A DNA stretch of 64,000 nucleotides from Enterococcus alcedinis (GTDB lineage Bacteria > Bacillota > Bacilli > Lactobacillales > Enterococcaceae): contig NZ_BMDT01000003.1 in assembly GCF_014635985.1 (NCBI RefSeq), positions 124,001 through 188,000 of the forward strand, written 5' to 3'. Positions within the stretch are counted from its first letter, which is position 1. Each line of letters opens with the position of its first letter. The translations under genes were made by a program, and so were the position numbers. Of the stretch, positions 25,904-35,459 are shown one piece after another. The notes under the pieces were generated by a model. It was not told the origin of the DNA. It saw nothing but the letters and a program-made list of their open reading frames with translations, and searched no databases.

Positions 25904-27667
25904 ATGTTACATACAATTATTGAAAAAAATAACTACCAAGATTCAATCGTATTAATGTTACTAACGAACCATTTAGAAGAAATGGCAGGCGTTAACAGTA
26001 TCTCTGTTATGATGGGAACTCCAGCGAACAAAGATATCTTTAAAACAGGTGGTTTATATACAGACGAATTAGAAACAGCAACACCAAACGACATGGTAAT
26101 CGTAGCAGACTTAGATAGCGCGGATATCATCGATCAAATCGTTGAAGCATCAAAAAATTACCTAGAAGAACAAGGTAAGAAAAACAAGGGTGGCGCATCA
26201 GAAGAACGCGTTAAAACTTGGGCGAAAGCTTTAGAAATTGGTGAAGACGCATCTGTTGCAATCTTCTCAATTCCTGGAACACACGCTGCTTTAGAAATCG
26301 AAAAAGCATTAGATAACGATAAACACGTATTTTGTTTCAGTGATAACGTGTCATTAGAAGACGAAGTTCGTCTAAAACAAATGGCTCACGAAAAAGGCTT
26401 ATTATTAATGGGTCCTGACTGTGGTACTGGAATCATCAACGGTGTTCCTTTAGCATTCACAAACGCAGTACGTAAAGGAAACATCGGTGTGATCGGTGCT
26501 TCTGGAACAGGTATCCAAGAAGTAACAACAATCATCCACAAATTAGGTGGCGGTGTTACAAACGCAATTGGTACTGGTGGACGTGACTTGAAAGAAGAAG
26601 TTAACGGTATCACATTTAAAGACAGTATCGCTTTATTAGAGCAAGATCCAGACGTAGACGTAATCGTTGCTTTATCTAAACCACCAGCAGCACGCGTTCG
26701 TGAAGATATCTTAGCTTTATTACGTGGTTCTAAGAAACAAGTTGTTACAATCTTCTTAGGTGAAAAACCTGCAGAACATGAAGAAGGTTTATACCATGCA
26801 CATACTTTAGAAGAAACAGCAGAAATCGCTGTTCAATTAGCTAAAGGTGAAGCAGTAACAGCTGTTGCAGACGATATTGTTGTACCAGCAATCACTCTAA
26901 AACCAACACAAACACACATCAAAGGTTTCTACTCAGGCGGAACGTTAGCATATGAAGCGGGTATGTTAATTCAAGAAGCTTTAGGAACAGACTCTTTAGA
27001 TGGAGCTGAAGGATTCATTTTACGTGAACAAGGACATGAAGTAATGGACCTTGGAGATGATATGTATACTCAAGGTAAACCTCACCCAATGATCGACCCT
27101 TCAAAACGTAAAGAAATGTTAGAAAAAGCTGGACAAGATGCTGAAACAGCAGCTGTTTTATTAGATATCGTATTAGGTTACGGTTCACATGATGATATGG
27201 CATCAGCATTAGCACCAACAATCAAAACAGTTCTTGCAGACGCAAAAGCAGACGGTCGCGAATTAGCGATTATTGCAACAATCGTTGGAACGGATGAAGA
27301 TCCTCAAAACATGGATGAGCAACGCGCAATCTTAGAAGAAGCGGGCGTAATCATCTGCCAAAGTAATGCACAAGCAGTGAAAACAGCTTTAGCATTAATC
27401 GGCAAACCATTAACTGAAGAAGCAAAAGCAGTTGTTGCAAAATCGGGTTCAGTTGCTGAAATTCCAGCAGTTGCAAAATCATTAGCAGCATTATTATCAA
27501 CAGATAAATTCTTGAACATTGGTTTAAGTAGCTTCGTTAATGCAATCATTAACCACGGCGGAAAAGCAATCCAATTCGACTGGCAACCAGTTGCTGGCGG
27601 AAACGTTCAGTTACAAAAAGCGTTGAATTTCTTAAATAAAGTATCATTGAAAGGCGAGGTAAAATAA
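25904..27667 (+). CDS. fdrA: FdrA (AllF), oxamate carbamoyltransferase subunit
   Basis: 587-aa protein related to the alpha subunit of succinyl-CoA synthetase, with GPDCGTGIINGVPLAF and the nucleotide-binding GASGTGIQE. In E. coli fdrA, ylbE and ylbF (allFGH) have been reported to encode oxamic transcarbamylase, which splits oxalurate with phosphate into oxamate and carbamoyl phosphate. Start set to ATG 25904, which has only a weak AAGAAAGAG site about 13 bases upstream; the open frame extends back into allD but the conserved protein begins MLHTIIEKN. Strong codon bias. Two bases separate its stop from ylbE. Confidence 0.88.
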   Translation: MLHTIIEKNNYQDSIVLMLLTNHLEEMAGVNSISVMMGTPANKDIFKTGGLYTDELETATPNDMVIVADLDSADIIDQIVEASKNYLEEQGKKNKGGASEERVKTWAKALEIGEDASVAIFSIPGTHAALEIEKALDNDKHVFCFSDNVSLEDEVRLKQMAHEKGLLLMGPDCGTGIINGVPLAFTNAVRKGNIGVIGASGTGIQEVTTIIHKLGGGVTNAIGTGGRDLKEEVNGITFKDSIALLEQDPDVDVIVALSKPPAARVREDILALLRGSKKQVVTIFLGEKPAEHEEGLYHAHTLEETAEIAVQLAKGEAVTAVADDIVVPAITLKPTQTHIKGFYSGGTLAYEAGMLIQEALGTDSLDGAEGFILREQGHEVMDLGDDMYTQGKPHPMIDPSKRKEMLEKAGQDAETAAVLLDIVLGYGSHDDMASALAPTIKTVLADAKADGRELAIIATIVGTDEDPQNMDEQRAILEEAGVIICQSNAQAVKTALALIGKPLTEEAKAVVAKSGSVAEIPAVAKSLAALLSTDKFLNIGLSSFVNAIINHGGKAIQFDWQPVAGGNVQLQKALNFLNKVSLKGEVK

Positions 27668-27668
27668 T

Positions 27669-28937
27669 ATGATTTATCAAACAATCGATGAAGCAAATAC
27701 AGCAGTTGTTGCAAAAATCGTTGCCGGTTCTCCGTACTTATTAGACGTAGTTCCAGCACATACAGTAATTAGTGAATTAGGCGAAGGCAAGAAAGTTCTT
27801 TTACATGCTGGACCTCCAATCACTTTTGATAACATGGTAGACCCAATCCAAGGCGCTTGTATTGGAGCAGTTATGTTTGAAGAGTGGACGGAAACTCGTG
27901 AAGAAGCACGTGAATTATTAGAGTCAGGTGCCGTAACATTAATTCCTTGTCACCACGTTGACGCTGTAGGACCAATGGGCGGAATTACTTCTGCGCACAT
28001 GCCTTTATTAGTAGTAGAAAACAAAACAGACGGTAACCGTGCATATTGTACGATGAACGAAGGTATCGGAGCGGTATTACGTTTCGGTGCAAACGGTGAC
28101 GATGTTATTAACCGTCTACGTTGGATGCGTGATGTTTTAGCACCAACATTAAGTAAAGCAATCGCAGTTCGTGGTGAAATGAACATCAACGTACTTGTTG
28201 CAAAATGTATTGCAATGGGTGACGAGTTCCACCAACGTAACATCGCTGGTTCTTTAGCTTTCCTAAAAGAAGTAGCACCAAGTATTGTTAAATTAACAGA
28301 CGTTGATCAAACAGCGAAAGAAGAAGTAATGCAATTCTTAGCAGATACTGACCAATTCTTCTTAAACATCATGATGGCTGCTTCAAAAGCTGTAATGGAT
28401 GGCGCTCGTATGATTCAAGAAGGTACTGTTGTTACAGCAATGTGCCGTAACGGTTATGAGTTTGGTATCCGTATCGCTGGAATGGGTGACCAATGGTTTA
28501 CTGGTCCAGTTAACACACCAAAAGGACTATACTTCTCAGGTTTCTCTGAAGCAGATGCTGCACCAGATATGGGTGACAGTGCGATTACAGAAACTTACGG
28601 TGTAGGTGGAATGGCAATGATCGCAGCTCCTGCGGTTACTCGTTTCGTTGGTTCAGGTGGTTTCCAAGATGCTTTACAAACAAGTGAAGACATGACAGAA
28701 ATTACATTAGACCACAACCCGAACTTCCCAGTTCCAACATGGGATTTCCAAGGAATCACAATCGGAATCGATGCGCGTAAAGTTGTTGAAACAGGTATTT
28801 TACCAGTAATCAACACAGGTATCGCAAACAAAAAAGCGGGTCTTGGACAAATTGGTGCAGGTACAGTTACACCTCCAATTGAAGCATTTGAAAAAGCAGT
28901 TCTTGCATACGCTGAAAAATTAGGATTCAAAGGGTAA
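27669..28937 (+). CDS. YlbE (AllG, DUF1116), oxamate carbamoyltransferase subunit
   Basis: 422-aa DUF1116 protein, second component of the AllFGH oxamate carbamoyltransferase. Glycine-rich conserved stretches such as AGPPITFDNM, PCHHVDAVGPMGGITSAHMP and GNGDD-like motifs run through the chain. No membrane segment. Directly after fdrA with the ribosome site GGCGAGGT inside the fdrA end, and 7 bases before the next gene. Highly biased codon use like fdrA. Confidence 0.87.
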   Translation: MIYQTIDEANTAVVAKIVAGSPYLLDVVPAHTVISELGEGKKVLLHAGPPITFDNMVDPIQGACIGAVMFEEWTETREEARELLESGAVTLIPCHHVDAVGPMGGITSAHMPLLVVENKTDGNRAYCTMNEGIGAVLRFGANGDDVINRLRWMRDVLAPTLSKAIAVRGEMNINVLVAKCIAMGDEFHQRNIAGSLAFLKEVAPSIVKLTDVDQTAKEEVMQFLADTDQFFLNIMMAASKAVMDGARMIQEGTVVTAMCRNGYEFGIRIAGMGDQWFTGPVNTPKGLYFSGFSEADAAPDMGDSAITETYGVGGMAMIAAPAVTRFVGSGGFQDALQTSEDMTEITLDHNPNFPVPTWDFQGITIGIDARKVVETGILPVINTGIANKKAGLGQIGAGTVTPPIEAFEKAVLAYAEKLGFKG

Positions 28938-28944
28938 TAACAAT

Positions 28945-30735
28945 ATGAGACTCTCACAAGCGAAAGTCGATATTCATCTTTTAGACACTGAAAAAAAATC
29001 AACTCAGTGGTTTACTCATAGTGCATTTCAAACAACATTTAATTTAACCAATGGGGCAAAAGACCGGTTAATTCTTGTCGCTCCTGATTCACTCCCGGAA
29101 TTACCGGGAGGAATCTATTTGCCAATGGGTATTTTTAATCAAGTGTTTGAAGCTTTATCAACGTTGAAGTTCGTAAAGTTCACGAGTAACCAGATTCTTT
29201 TTACTTTTGAAAAAAAGACCATCGAACTAGCCATTGGATCAACTTTTGATTCAACGTTAGATCAAATGAATCCTTCGACTTTACCTGGTGGGCGTCTTTT
29301 TTTGAAAGAAATACAGCAGTTGCAGACGATGACAGGATTTGAAATCTTACTAAAAGATTTCACATCCTTTCATTCGCTTGCCTTGTTTGACCCTGTTAAG
29401 GGCTTGTTTACTGCTGATAAAGCAGCGCAAGAAGCGAGTGTGACGTATTTAGTTGGGCGTGGCAAAGGACTGACACCTTCGGGCGATGACTTTTTAATTG
29501 GCTGGTTATTGATTCAACAACTTTGCGGTAACGCGAGTTTAAGTAATCAGTTGATTTTAGAAAAGGCAGAAAGTCCTTATTACACAACTGATGTGAGTCG
29601 TCATTACTTAAGACAATCAAGTGAGGGACGCTATAGTCAGGCTTTGTTACAACTAGCTGACTATTTAGTTCAACCTAAAGAAGAAATCGATGTAAAACAA
29701 ATAATAGAAGCAATATTAGCTCACGGGCAAACGTCTGGAGCAGACACGTTAGCGGGAATAACTGCAACGTTAGTCGAAATGAGGAGGAAGAAAGAAATGG
29801 CACAACGCGTCGTTATGGCTCTTGGAGGAAACGCAATTTTACGTCCTGGACAAGAAGCAACAGTAGAAGTACAAATGGAGAACATCAAAATCAGTGCAGA
29901 GCAAGTTGCTCGCATCGAAGCATTAAACTATGAGGTTGTTTTAACTCACGGAAATGGTCCACAAGTTGGAAACATTTTACAACAAAACGAAATCGCAAAA
30001 GATATCGTTCCACCATTCCCATTAGATGTATGTAATGCAGAATCTCAAGGATTCATCGGTTACATGTTAGAGCAAAGCATCAAAAACCGTCTAAGCACAG
30101 GCGAGTCAACAGCAAACGTTGTAACATTATTAACACAAATCGAAGTTGACGAAAAAGATCCAGCATTCCAAACACCAACAAAACCAATCGGTGTATTCTA
30201 CACTGAAGAAGAAGCAAAAGCGTTAACAGCTGATAAAGGTTGGGTAATGATGGAAGATGCAGGCCGCGGTTACCGTCGTGCAGTAGCATCACCACTACCA
30301 GTGAAAATTCACGGAATCGATGCGATTACAACATTAGCAGCAAACAACATGATCGTTATCGCTGGTGGCGGCGGAGGAATCCCTGTTACTCGTGACGAAA
30401 ATGGCCAATTAACTGGTTTAGAAGCAGTAATCGATAAAGACCGTACAGGTAAAAAATTAGCAGAACAAGTTGACGCTGATGTCTTCATGATGTTAACAGA
30501 CGTACCAAACGTTTACATTAACTGGGGCAAACCAAACCAACAAAAATTAGAAGAACTTTCAGTTGAAGAAGCACAACGCTTCATGGACGAAGGTCACTTT
30601 GCAGATGGAAGTATGGGTCCTAAAATGGGCGCTGCAATTGATTTCGCACGTGGCGGCCGTACAGCAATCGTTTGTGCATTAGATGAAGCAGACTTAGCGT
30701 TACAAGGTAAAGCAGGCACGCGCATCGTTGGTTAA
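28945..30735 (+). CDS. DUF2877 (YlbF/AllH) fused in frame to carbamate kinase (AllK/ArcC)
   Basis: One uninterrupted frame of 596 codons. Residues 1 to about 284 are a DUF2877 protein (conserved GRGKGLTPSGDDFLIGWLL), the third component of oxamate carbamoyltransferase. Residues 285-596 are a complete carbamate kinase (VMALGGNAIL, LTHGNGPQVGN, GGGGGIPV, GPKMGAAIDFA), which turns carbamoyl phosphate and ADP into ATP, CO2 and ammonia. An internal GAGGAGG (29781-29787) lies 9 bases before the ATG at 29797, the normal kinase start, so free kinase is probably also made. Codon bias jumps from ordinary to very strong at the junction. A single-base change would put TAG (29771) or TGA (29780) in frame, so a recent fusion or a base error are alternatives. 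Confidence 0.85.
   Translation: MRLSQAKVDIHLLDTEKKSTQWFTHSAFQTTFNLTNGAKDRLILVAPDSLPELPGGIYLPMGIFNQVFEALSTLKFVKFTSNQILFTFEKKTIELAIGSTFDSTLDQMNPSTLPGGRLFLKEIQQLQTMTGFEILLKDFTSFHSLALFDPVKGLFTADKAAQEASVTYLVGRGKGLTPSGDDFLIGWLLIQQLCGNASLSNQLILEKAESPYYTTDVSRHYLRQSSEGRYSQALLQLADYLVQPKEEIDVKQIIEAILAHGQTSGADTLAGITATLVEMRRKKEMAQRVVMALGGNAILRPGQEATVEVQMENIKISAEQVARIEALNYEVVLTHGNGPQVGNILQQNEIAKDIVPPFPLDVCNAESQGFIGYMLEQSIKNRLSTGESTANVVTLLTQIEVDEKDPAFQTPTKPIGVFYTEEEAKALTADKGWVMMEDAGRGYRRAVASPLPVKIHGIDAITTLAANNMIVIAGGGGGIPVTRDENGQLTGLEAVIDKDRTGKKLAEQVDADVFMMLTDVPNVYINWGKPNQQKLEELSVEEAQRFMDEGHFADGSMGPKMGAAIDFARGGRTAIVCALDEADLALQGKAGTRIVG
29781..29799 (+). promoter_or_regulatory. Internal ribosome binding site and ATG for free carbamate kinase
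   Basis: GAGGAGG at 29781-29787, spacer of nine bases, ATG at 29797. Inside the fused frame these bases encode Arg-Arg-Lys-Lys-Glu-Met. The site is better than that of the DUF2877 start itself (AAAGGG). Confidence 0.7.
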
Positions 30736-30769
30736 TCACCAATAAAAAGAACATTGTGTTGAGAATCCA

Positions 30770-30791
30770 GTCGGGAGGGAATCCTCTCGAC
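30770..30791 (+). other. Intercistronic hairpin before allC
   Basis: GTCGGGAGG-GAAT-CCTCTCGAC forms a 9-bp stem (one G-U) with a tetraloop and no T tail, in the 79-base gap between the kinase and allC. More likely an RNA stability or processing element than a terminator. Confidence 0.45.
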
Positions 30792-30814
30792 AGACACCAA
30801 AGGAGAACAGACTT

Positions 30815-32038
30815 ATGGGAATCGAAGAAACTTATCAAAGACGTGACAAAGAATTATCTGCAATTGGGAGCGATCCAACAGGTGGATTAACACGTTTACT
30901 TTATACGGATGTCTGGAAACAAGGACAAGAATACGTTAAAGCTGAAATGGAAGCGTTTGGTATGCAAACGCGTTACGATGAAATTGGGAATCTTTTTGGT
31001 CGTATTGAAGGATCAGAATTACCAGAAGAAACAGTAATGTCAGGTTCACACATTGACACGGTTGTTAATGGCGGACACTTAGATGGACAATTTGGTATTT
31101 TAGCAGCTGTGACAGCAATGGAATATTTAGTTGCAACTCACGGCCAACCAAAACGTTCAATGGAAGTTCTTTCATTAGCAGAAGAAGAGGGAAGTCGTTT
31201 CCCAACTGTATTCTGGGGCAGTAAAAACTTAATGGGCGAAGCGAACAACGAAGCAGTTGCTGACATTGCCGATGCAAAAGGTCTAAAATTTGTCGATGAA
31301 ATGCGTCGCCAAGGCTTTGACTTTAAAGCAGAACAAAAAATGCGTGAAGATATTAAAGCTTTCGTTGAAATTCATATCGAACAAGGTAACGTGTTAGAAA
31401 ACCAAGAGCTACAAATTGGTGTTGTTAACAACATTGCCGGTCAACGTCGTTACACAGTGATTTTAGAAGGTCAAGCAAACCATGCCGGAACAACGCCAAT
31501 GGGCTACCGTCGTGATACTGTTTATGCTTTCTCAAAAATCTGTGTTGAAGGAATCGAAAAAGCAAAAGCTATCGGTGATCCACTAGTATTAACATTTGGA
31601 AAAGTGATTCCAAAACCAAATACAGTAAACGTGGTTCCTGGTGAAGTTGAATTCTCAATCGACTGCCGTCACACAGACGCAGAAGCTTTAAAAGCATTTA
31701 CTGCTGAATTAGAAGCATTAATGCACCGTATTGCTGAAGAAGATGGGCTAGAAATTGATATCGACCTATGGATGGACGAAGCGCCAGTTCCAATGGACGA
31801 AGGTATCGTTAGCGCAATCGAGAAAAAAGCAAAAGAAGGTAACTACAAATACCGTCTAATGCACAGTGGCGCAGGTCATGACTCACAAGTCATCGCACCT
31901 CACTACCCAAGTGCAATGATCTTCGTACCAAGTATCGGCGGAATTAGCCACAACCCAGCCGAAGAAACAAACATGGAAGATCTAATTGAAGGAATCAAAA
32001 TCTTAGCAGACACATTATATGAATTAGCATATGTGTAA
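30815..32038 (+). CDS. allC: Allantoate amidohydrolase (AllC)
   Basis: M20-family metallo-amidohydrolase converting allantoate to ureidoglycine, CO2 and ammonia. 407 aa. Metal-binding residues: H79 (GSHIDTV), D90 (GGHLDGQFG), E123/E124 (LAEEEGSRF), a His in VEIHIEQG near residue 190, and the distal His in SGAGHDSQ. NHAGTTPMGYRRD is typical of allantoate/N-carbamoyl amidohydrolases. Last gene of the allE operon, 79 bases after the kinase frame with its own AAAGGAG, and followed by a strong terminator. N-carbamoyl-amino acid hydrolase is the family alternative, but context favours AllC. Confidence 0.93.
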   Translation: MGIEETYQRRDKELSAIGSDPTGGLTRLLYTDVWKQGQEYVKAEMEAFGMQTRYDEIGNLFGRIEGSELPEETVMSGSHIDTVVNGGHLDGQFGILAAVTAMEYLVATHGQPKRSMEVLSLAEEEGSRFPTVFWGSKNLMGEANNEAVADIADAKGLKFVDEMRRQGFDFKAEQKMREDIKAFVEIHIEQGNVLENQELQIGVVNNIAGQRRYTVILEGQANHAGTTPMGYRRDTVYAFSKICVEGIEKAKAIGDPLVLTFGKVIPKPNTVNVVPGEVEFSIDCRHTDAEALKAFTAELEALMHRIAEEDGLEIDIDLWMDEAPVPMDEGIVSAIEKKAKEGNYKYRLMHSGAGHDSQVIAPHYPSAMIFVPSIGGISHNPAEETNMEDLIEGIKILADTLYELAYV

Positions 32039-32383
32039 GCGACAAAAATAGAAACGATAGCCAGACTTATTCTGTATAAGTACTGGCTATCGTTTTTTAT
32101 ACTAAGGAAAGTATACATTTTGAATTTCAGGAAAGCCAGATTTATCAGGCGAATTCTATATGATAATCTGAATAGGCTATAGTCTTCTTTAAGAAAAATC
32201 ACCTGAATTAAGAAGTTGCGAAACCTTATCGAAACGGTCCGTTAAAGTCTAGGTAACCTGCTAGGGAGCGCATAGGTAAAAAAGTTTAAGGAGTATTTTT
32301 TAGTACTTGAAAAAAGAGTAAATCTTTTTGATACCTCTATGAAATAAGGGGCTCGTGGCACTAAATAGGTAGAATCAAATAAA
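32039..32383. other. Intergenic region after allC
   Basis: Contains the allC terminator at 32053-32098. From 32100 to 32383 no gene, promoter or repeat was recognised. Confidence 0.6.
32053..32098 (+). terminator. Terminator of the allE-allC operon
   Basis: Perfect 12-bp stem AACGATAGCCAG / CTGGCTATCGTT, extended inside by ACTTAT / ATAAGT, with six T at the 3' side. Confidence 0.92.
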
Positions 32384-33259
32384 TTAACACTTCCTTGTAT
32401 ACCAAGTTGGACTTGTATTTGTCATATTGTCGTACCATGTTAATACTTCTTTTGCTTGTTCAAGCATAGTCTGTATTTCATTTTCTCCAAATGGTATTGC
32501 CCATGGAATAGAAGAAAGTAAATTACTACTAATATAAAGTGCTAGTAAACGCCAAAATTGATCCGGAATGTCATCGTTGAAGTAACCATCTAGCATACCT
32601 GAAGCAAAACTTGGTGAAATTTGGGCACACCAAACAATCCGATTAAATTCTTCCCATGGATCACCAAAATCGTAGCGTTCAAAATCAATAATGACGATTT
32701 TATCATCTTCAATCATCATATTTCCGATATGATAATCACCATGTTGAAGACATTGTGGTCTATTCGCCAGTAAATAACGATTAGCTTTGATGTAATTAAT
32801 TAAATGCTCGGAGCCTTCAAATTGGATTTCGCATTGGTTATAGCTCTGAATCTTACTATTCATTTTTTGATTAAAGCGAGACTCCCAATTCACTTGGTTT
32901 TTTGGTGCAGGAATCGAATGAATGATTTGAAGTAGTCTACCAGATTCTATTCCATAACTGTATTGATCTGAACTAGAAAGATGAGGGATGATATCTTTAG
33001 CATCACTACCAAAAACCCAAGTTTGAACAAGGTAAACACCGTCATCACATTTTCCGAAATCGATTGTTTGAGGATTGGGTACAGTTAAAGCAGTAACTGT
33101 TCGCTGTATATCGGTCATCTTTTTTATGAATTCATATTTTTCTTTAGGGCTAATTCTCAATAGATATTTTTCCCCTTGAGCATTTGTCATACAATATTTT
33201 TTATCTCCTGACCAACCTTTGTCAATCAATGTCATTGAAACATTTTTGAATTTCACCAT
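32384..33259 (-). CDS. Aminoglycoside phosphotransferase-like (APH) kinase
   Basis: 291-aa small-molecule kinase fold. The catalytic loop H173-GD175-YHIGN180 and the metal-binding I-D192-FERYDFGDP are intact. The family phosphorylates many substrates (aminoglycosides, macrolides, choline, fructosamines), so resistance should not be inferred. It lies alone on the opposite strand inside the allantoin region, flanked by 345 and 399 bases without genes, and lacks the codon bias of the allantoin genes; this suggests an independent acquisition. Ribosome site AAGGAGAC about 10 bases upstream. Confidence 0.75.
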   Translation of the reverse strand: MVKFKNVSMTLIDKGWSGDKKYCMTNAQGEKYLLRISPKEKYEFIKKMTDIQRTVTALTVPNPQTIDFGKCDDGVYLVQTWVFGSDAKDIIPHLSSSDQYSYGIESGRLLQIIHSIPAPKNQVNWESRFNQKMNSKIQSYNQCEIQFEGSEHLINYIKANRYLLANRPQCLQHGDYHIGNMMIEDDKIVIIDFERYDFGDPWEEFNRIVWCAQISPSFASGMLDGYFNDDIPDQFWRLLALYISSNLLSSIPWAIPFGENEIQTMLEQAKEVLTWYDNMTNTSPTWYTRKC

Positions 33260-33658
33260 TTTTCATGTCTCCTTCATAAAAATATAAACGTTCTTTATTT
33301 TTGTTGCACAAGACGATGTTTCGTAGGGAAATAGCCCTTCTTTGCAAGAGAAAAAAGCCGGTAGAGCAAAAAAACTGGAGCTACCATTTTGATTGGGATA
33401 TTTGCTTTGTTAATTGAAAACAGCCGTCTTCCTTATGGCTAAGTTGAATGGGTTTTTAATCCATAATTCTTTAACAAGAAGCATCGATTCAGTAGAGGAA
33501 TGAAATAAAATACTAAAAAAGAAGAACCAAAGTCCTTCTTAATTAAATGAATATTATACAATCATACCGTTTAACACAGAGAGAAAAACCGGTACGTATT
33601 CTGATGAGGACTCTTAATTTAGTTTAAGTCAATCAAGAGCCAATTAATTTGGTTTTTA
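33260..33658. other. Intergenic region between pucR-like and APH-like genes
   Basis: No gene seen. On the minus strand AAGAAGGACTTTGGTTCTTCTTTTTT (33518-33545, given here as positions of a hairpin) could end the pucR transcript. A CTCTTAATT / AATCAAGAG-type weak repeat is near 33612. Confidence 0.45.
33518..33545 (-). terminator. Possible terminator of the PucR-like gene
   Basis: AAGAA / TTCTT imperfect hairpin with a T6 tail on the minus strand, about 110 bases past the stop. Confidence 0.4.
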
Positions 33659-35284
33659 TCAATCTGAGCTATCGGATAATTCTAAGGCGACACGTAATGT
33701 CAGACTGCTTTCTGGTGTTTGGACCGAAAGACCTAATAGTTCTTCACATTGTTTAATCCGATATTTAATCGTATTACGATGCAAGAACAGTACATTGGCT
33801 GTTTTCGTGATTTCGCAATTATAAGCTAAGAAATATTTTAAGGTTTTTCGTAACTCAATCATGGATGGGTCGGTCGGATAGGCTAAATTTTGTAAGGTTT
33901 TTTCACAGAAATAGCGCACATCTTTCGGATTGATTTTATCGAATAAACCACTTAAACCAGTTTGTTGGTAGTGCTGAATAACTGGTGGGTATAATAATGC
34001 TTTAGTTGATTCCAGTGCAGCCAACGCTTCTAAATAAGAGTCACCAATCCCATTGACAGTATCGTAAACACCACCAAAAGCGAAACGTAAAGTAATCGGT
34101 AACGTCTGTTGAAGTTTATTAGACAACTCTTCTAGAATCGTGTCAATATTTTCATTGGGTGTTTGAAATAAGAGTAAAATGTTATTCGTATTACGCAACT
34201 TGAAAATGGCGACGTCCTTTTGTTTAAGTGGCAATTGCTCCGTCAGCCAGTTTGCAACAACTTGGCCTTCTTCTTTTTGATAGCGCATATGGTGCTGTGT
34301 CTCTTCACTTGAGACGCAGTAAGCAATGGCCATTTGGTAAGATTGGCTACTCACAAGTTGATAATTTTTACCTAAGTCTAACCAATTCCGCGGAACTTGA
34401 CTGGTTTTAGCATCTAAAAGTTGGGAATAAAAATCAGTCTGTAAATGTTCAAATGATTTTTGAACTTCTTGGTTTTTGTACAACATCAGTGTTAAAACAA
34501 GAATCGCTTGATCGATGGCGAATTCTGAAATAGGGTAAGGGATATTTTCAGGTGTCAAAATCATTAAGTAAAAAGGGAAATAGTGGTTGACTTTAATTGG
34601 GTAACTGGTCATTTGAATGGTTTTTTGATTGATATCTTCAATTAAAAAGGACGTTTGTTCTCGTTCTGTTTTTTGAAAATCTTCAAACGTTAGTTGGTTG
34701 ACGTAGTACGAAGCCGGTTTTCCGCCTTCTGAAAAATGACGGGAATGCGCAATGACATTTCGCCAAGGACTCAATAAAATAATTGGAACGTTGATGATTT
34801 TCCCGAATTCAGCGATAAATCTGGCGTTACTAACGTCATGCATTAGTAAGTCTGAAAAACGATTCTGAATATCAAAGGCGTAAGTCATCTGTTGTGTTTT
34901 ATCATCCCATAAATAACTAAGGATTTGATGGAGTAACTCACCTAAAGGTTGCGTATTTGGGATTTTGATAATGGGCAAATCGACCTTTGAGGCATATTCT
35001 AAAATTTCAGGATCGATATCCTCAATAAATCGACCTGTTTTAACACCGAGAGCAGCAGCTTCATGGTCTTTTAACTCATCAATCATTTTTTTTAGGTCCA
35101 TTTGATGCCCGCGATAATTCATGGCAGTCGTTAAAATAATTGTATGTTTTGGAATGAAATTTGCGACGTCAGGTGTTTCAGTGATCTCAGCGCTTTCCAC
35201 GGGTTGGTTCAAGTTCTTATGAGTGGAAAGAACGACTAAATCTGAAAAACGTGGTAAACTTAAGAGGTCTTGTAATGTTTTCAA
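33659..35284 (-). CDS. PucR-family purine-catabolism regulator
   Basis: 541-aa DNA-binding regulator. N-terminal PucR domain (about residues 1-125; DLLSLPRFSDLVVLSTHKNL at the start), a central CdaR/GGDEF-like region, and a C-terminal PucR-type helix-turn-helix (TANVLFLHRNTIKYRIKQ). In Bacillus subtilis PucR activates the uric acid/allantoin genes, with allantoin-pathway intermediates as effectors. It is divergent from the aminotransferase gene, 175 bases away, and lies between the two halves of the allantoin gene set, so it is the obvious pathway regulator. Confidence 0.87.
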   Translation of the reverse strand: MKTLQDLLSLPRFSDLVVLSTHKNLNQPVESAEITETPDVANFIPKHTIILTTAMNYRGHQMDLKKMIDELKDHEAAALGVKTGRFIEDIDPEILEYASKVDLPIIKIPNTQPLGELLHQILSYLWDDKTQQMTYAFDIQNRFSDLLMHDVSNARFIAEFGKIINVPIILLSPWRNVIAHSRHFSEGGKPASYYVNQLTFEDFQKTEREQTSFLIEDINQKTIQMTSYPIKVNHYFPFYLMILTPENIPYPISEFAIDQAILVLTLMLYKNQEVQKSFEHLQTDFYSQLLDAKTSQVPRNWLDLGKNYQLVSSQSYQMAIAYCVSSEETQHHMRYQKEEGQVVANWLTEQLPLKQKDVAIFKLRNTNNILLLFQTPNENIDTILEELSNKLQQTLPITLRFAFGGVYDTVNGIGDSYLEALAALESTKALLYPPVIQHYQQTGLSGLFDKINPKDVRYFCEKTLQNLAYPTDPSMIELRKTLKYFLAYNCEITKTANVLFLHRNTIKYRIKQCEELLGLSVQTPESSLTLRVALELSDSSD

Positions 35285-35459
35285 AAAATGTCCTCCTTTT
35301 TTATGCTATCACCTTATTTTACAGCATAATCATAAGGAAACAAAGGTTTTTGTTCGAAAGTGATAAACTTCACTAACTTTTAGTATGAAACGGATAATGC
35401 TAAGGAAGCGATTTCTAGTTAGAATAGAGTTAACAAAATAAATGAAATGAGGGATTTAC

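Noticed and set aside
32384-33259. Aminoglycoside resistance gene
   Set aside because: Only the general kinase fold and catalytic motifs are visible; substrate cannot be inferred, so resistance is not claimed.
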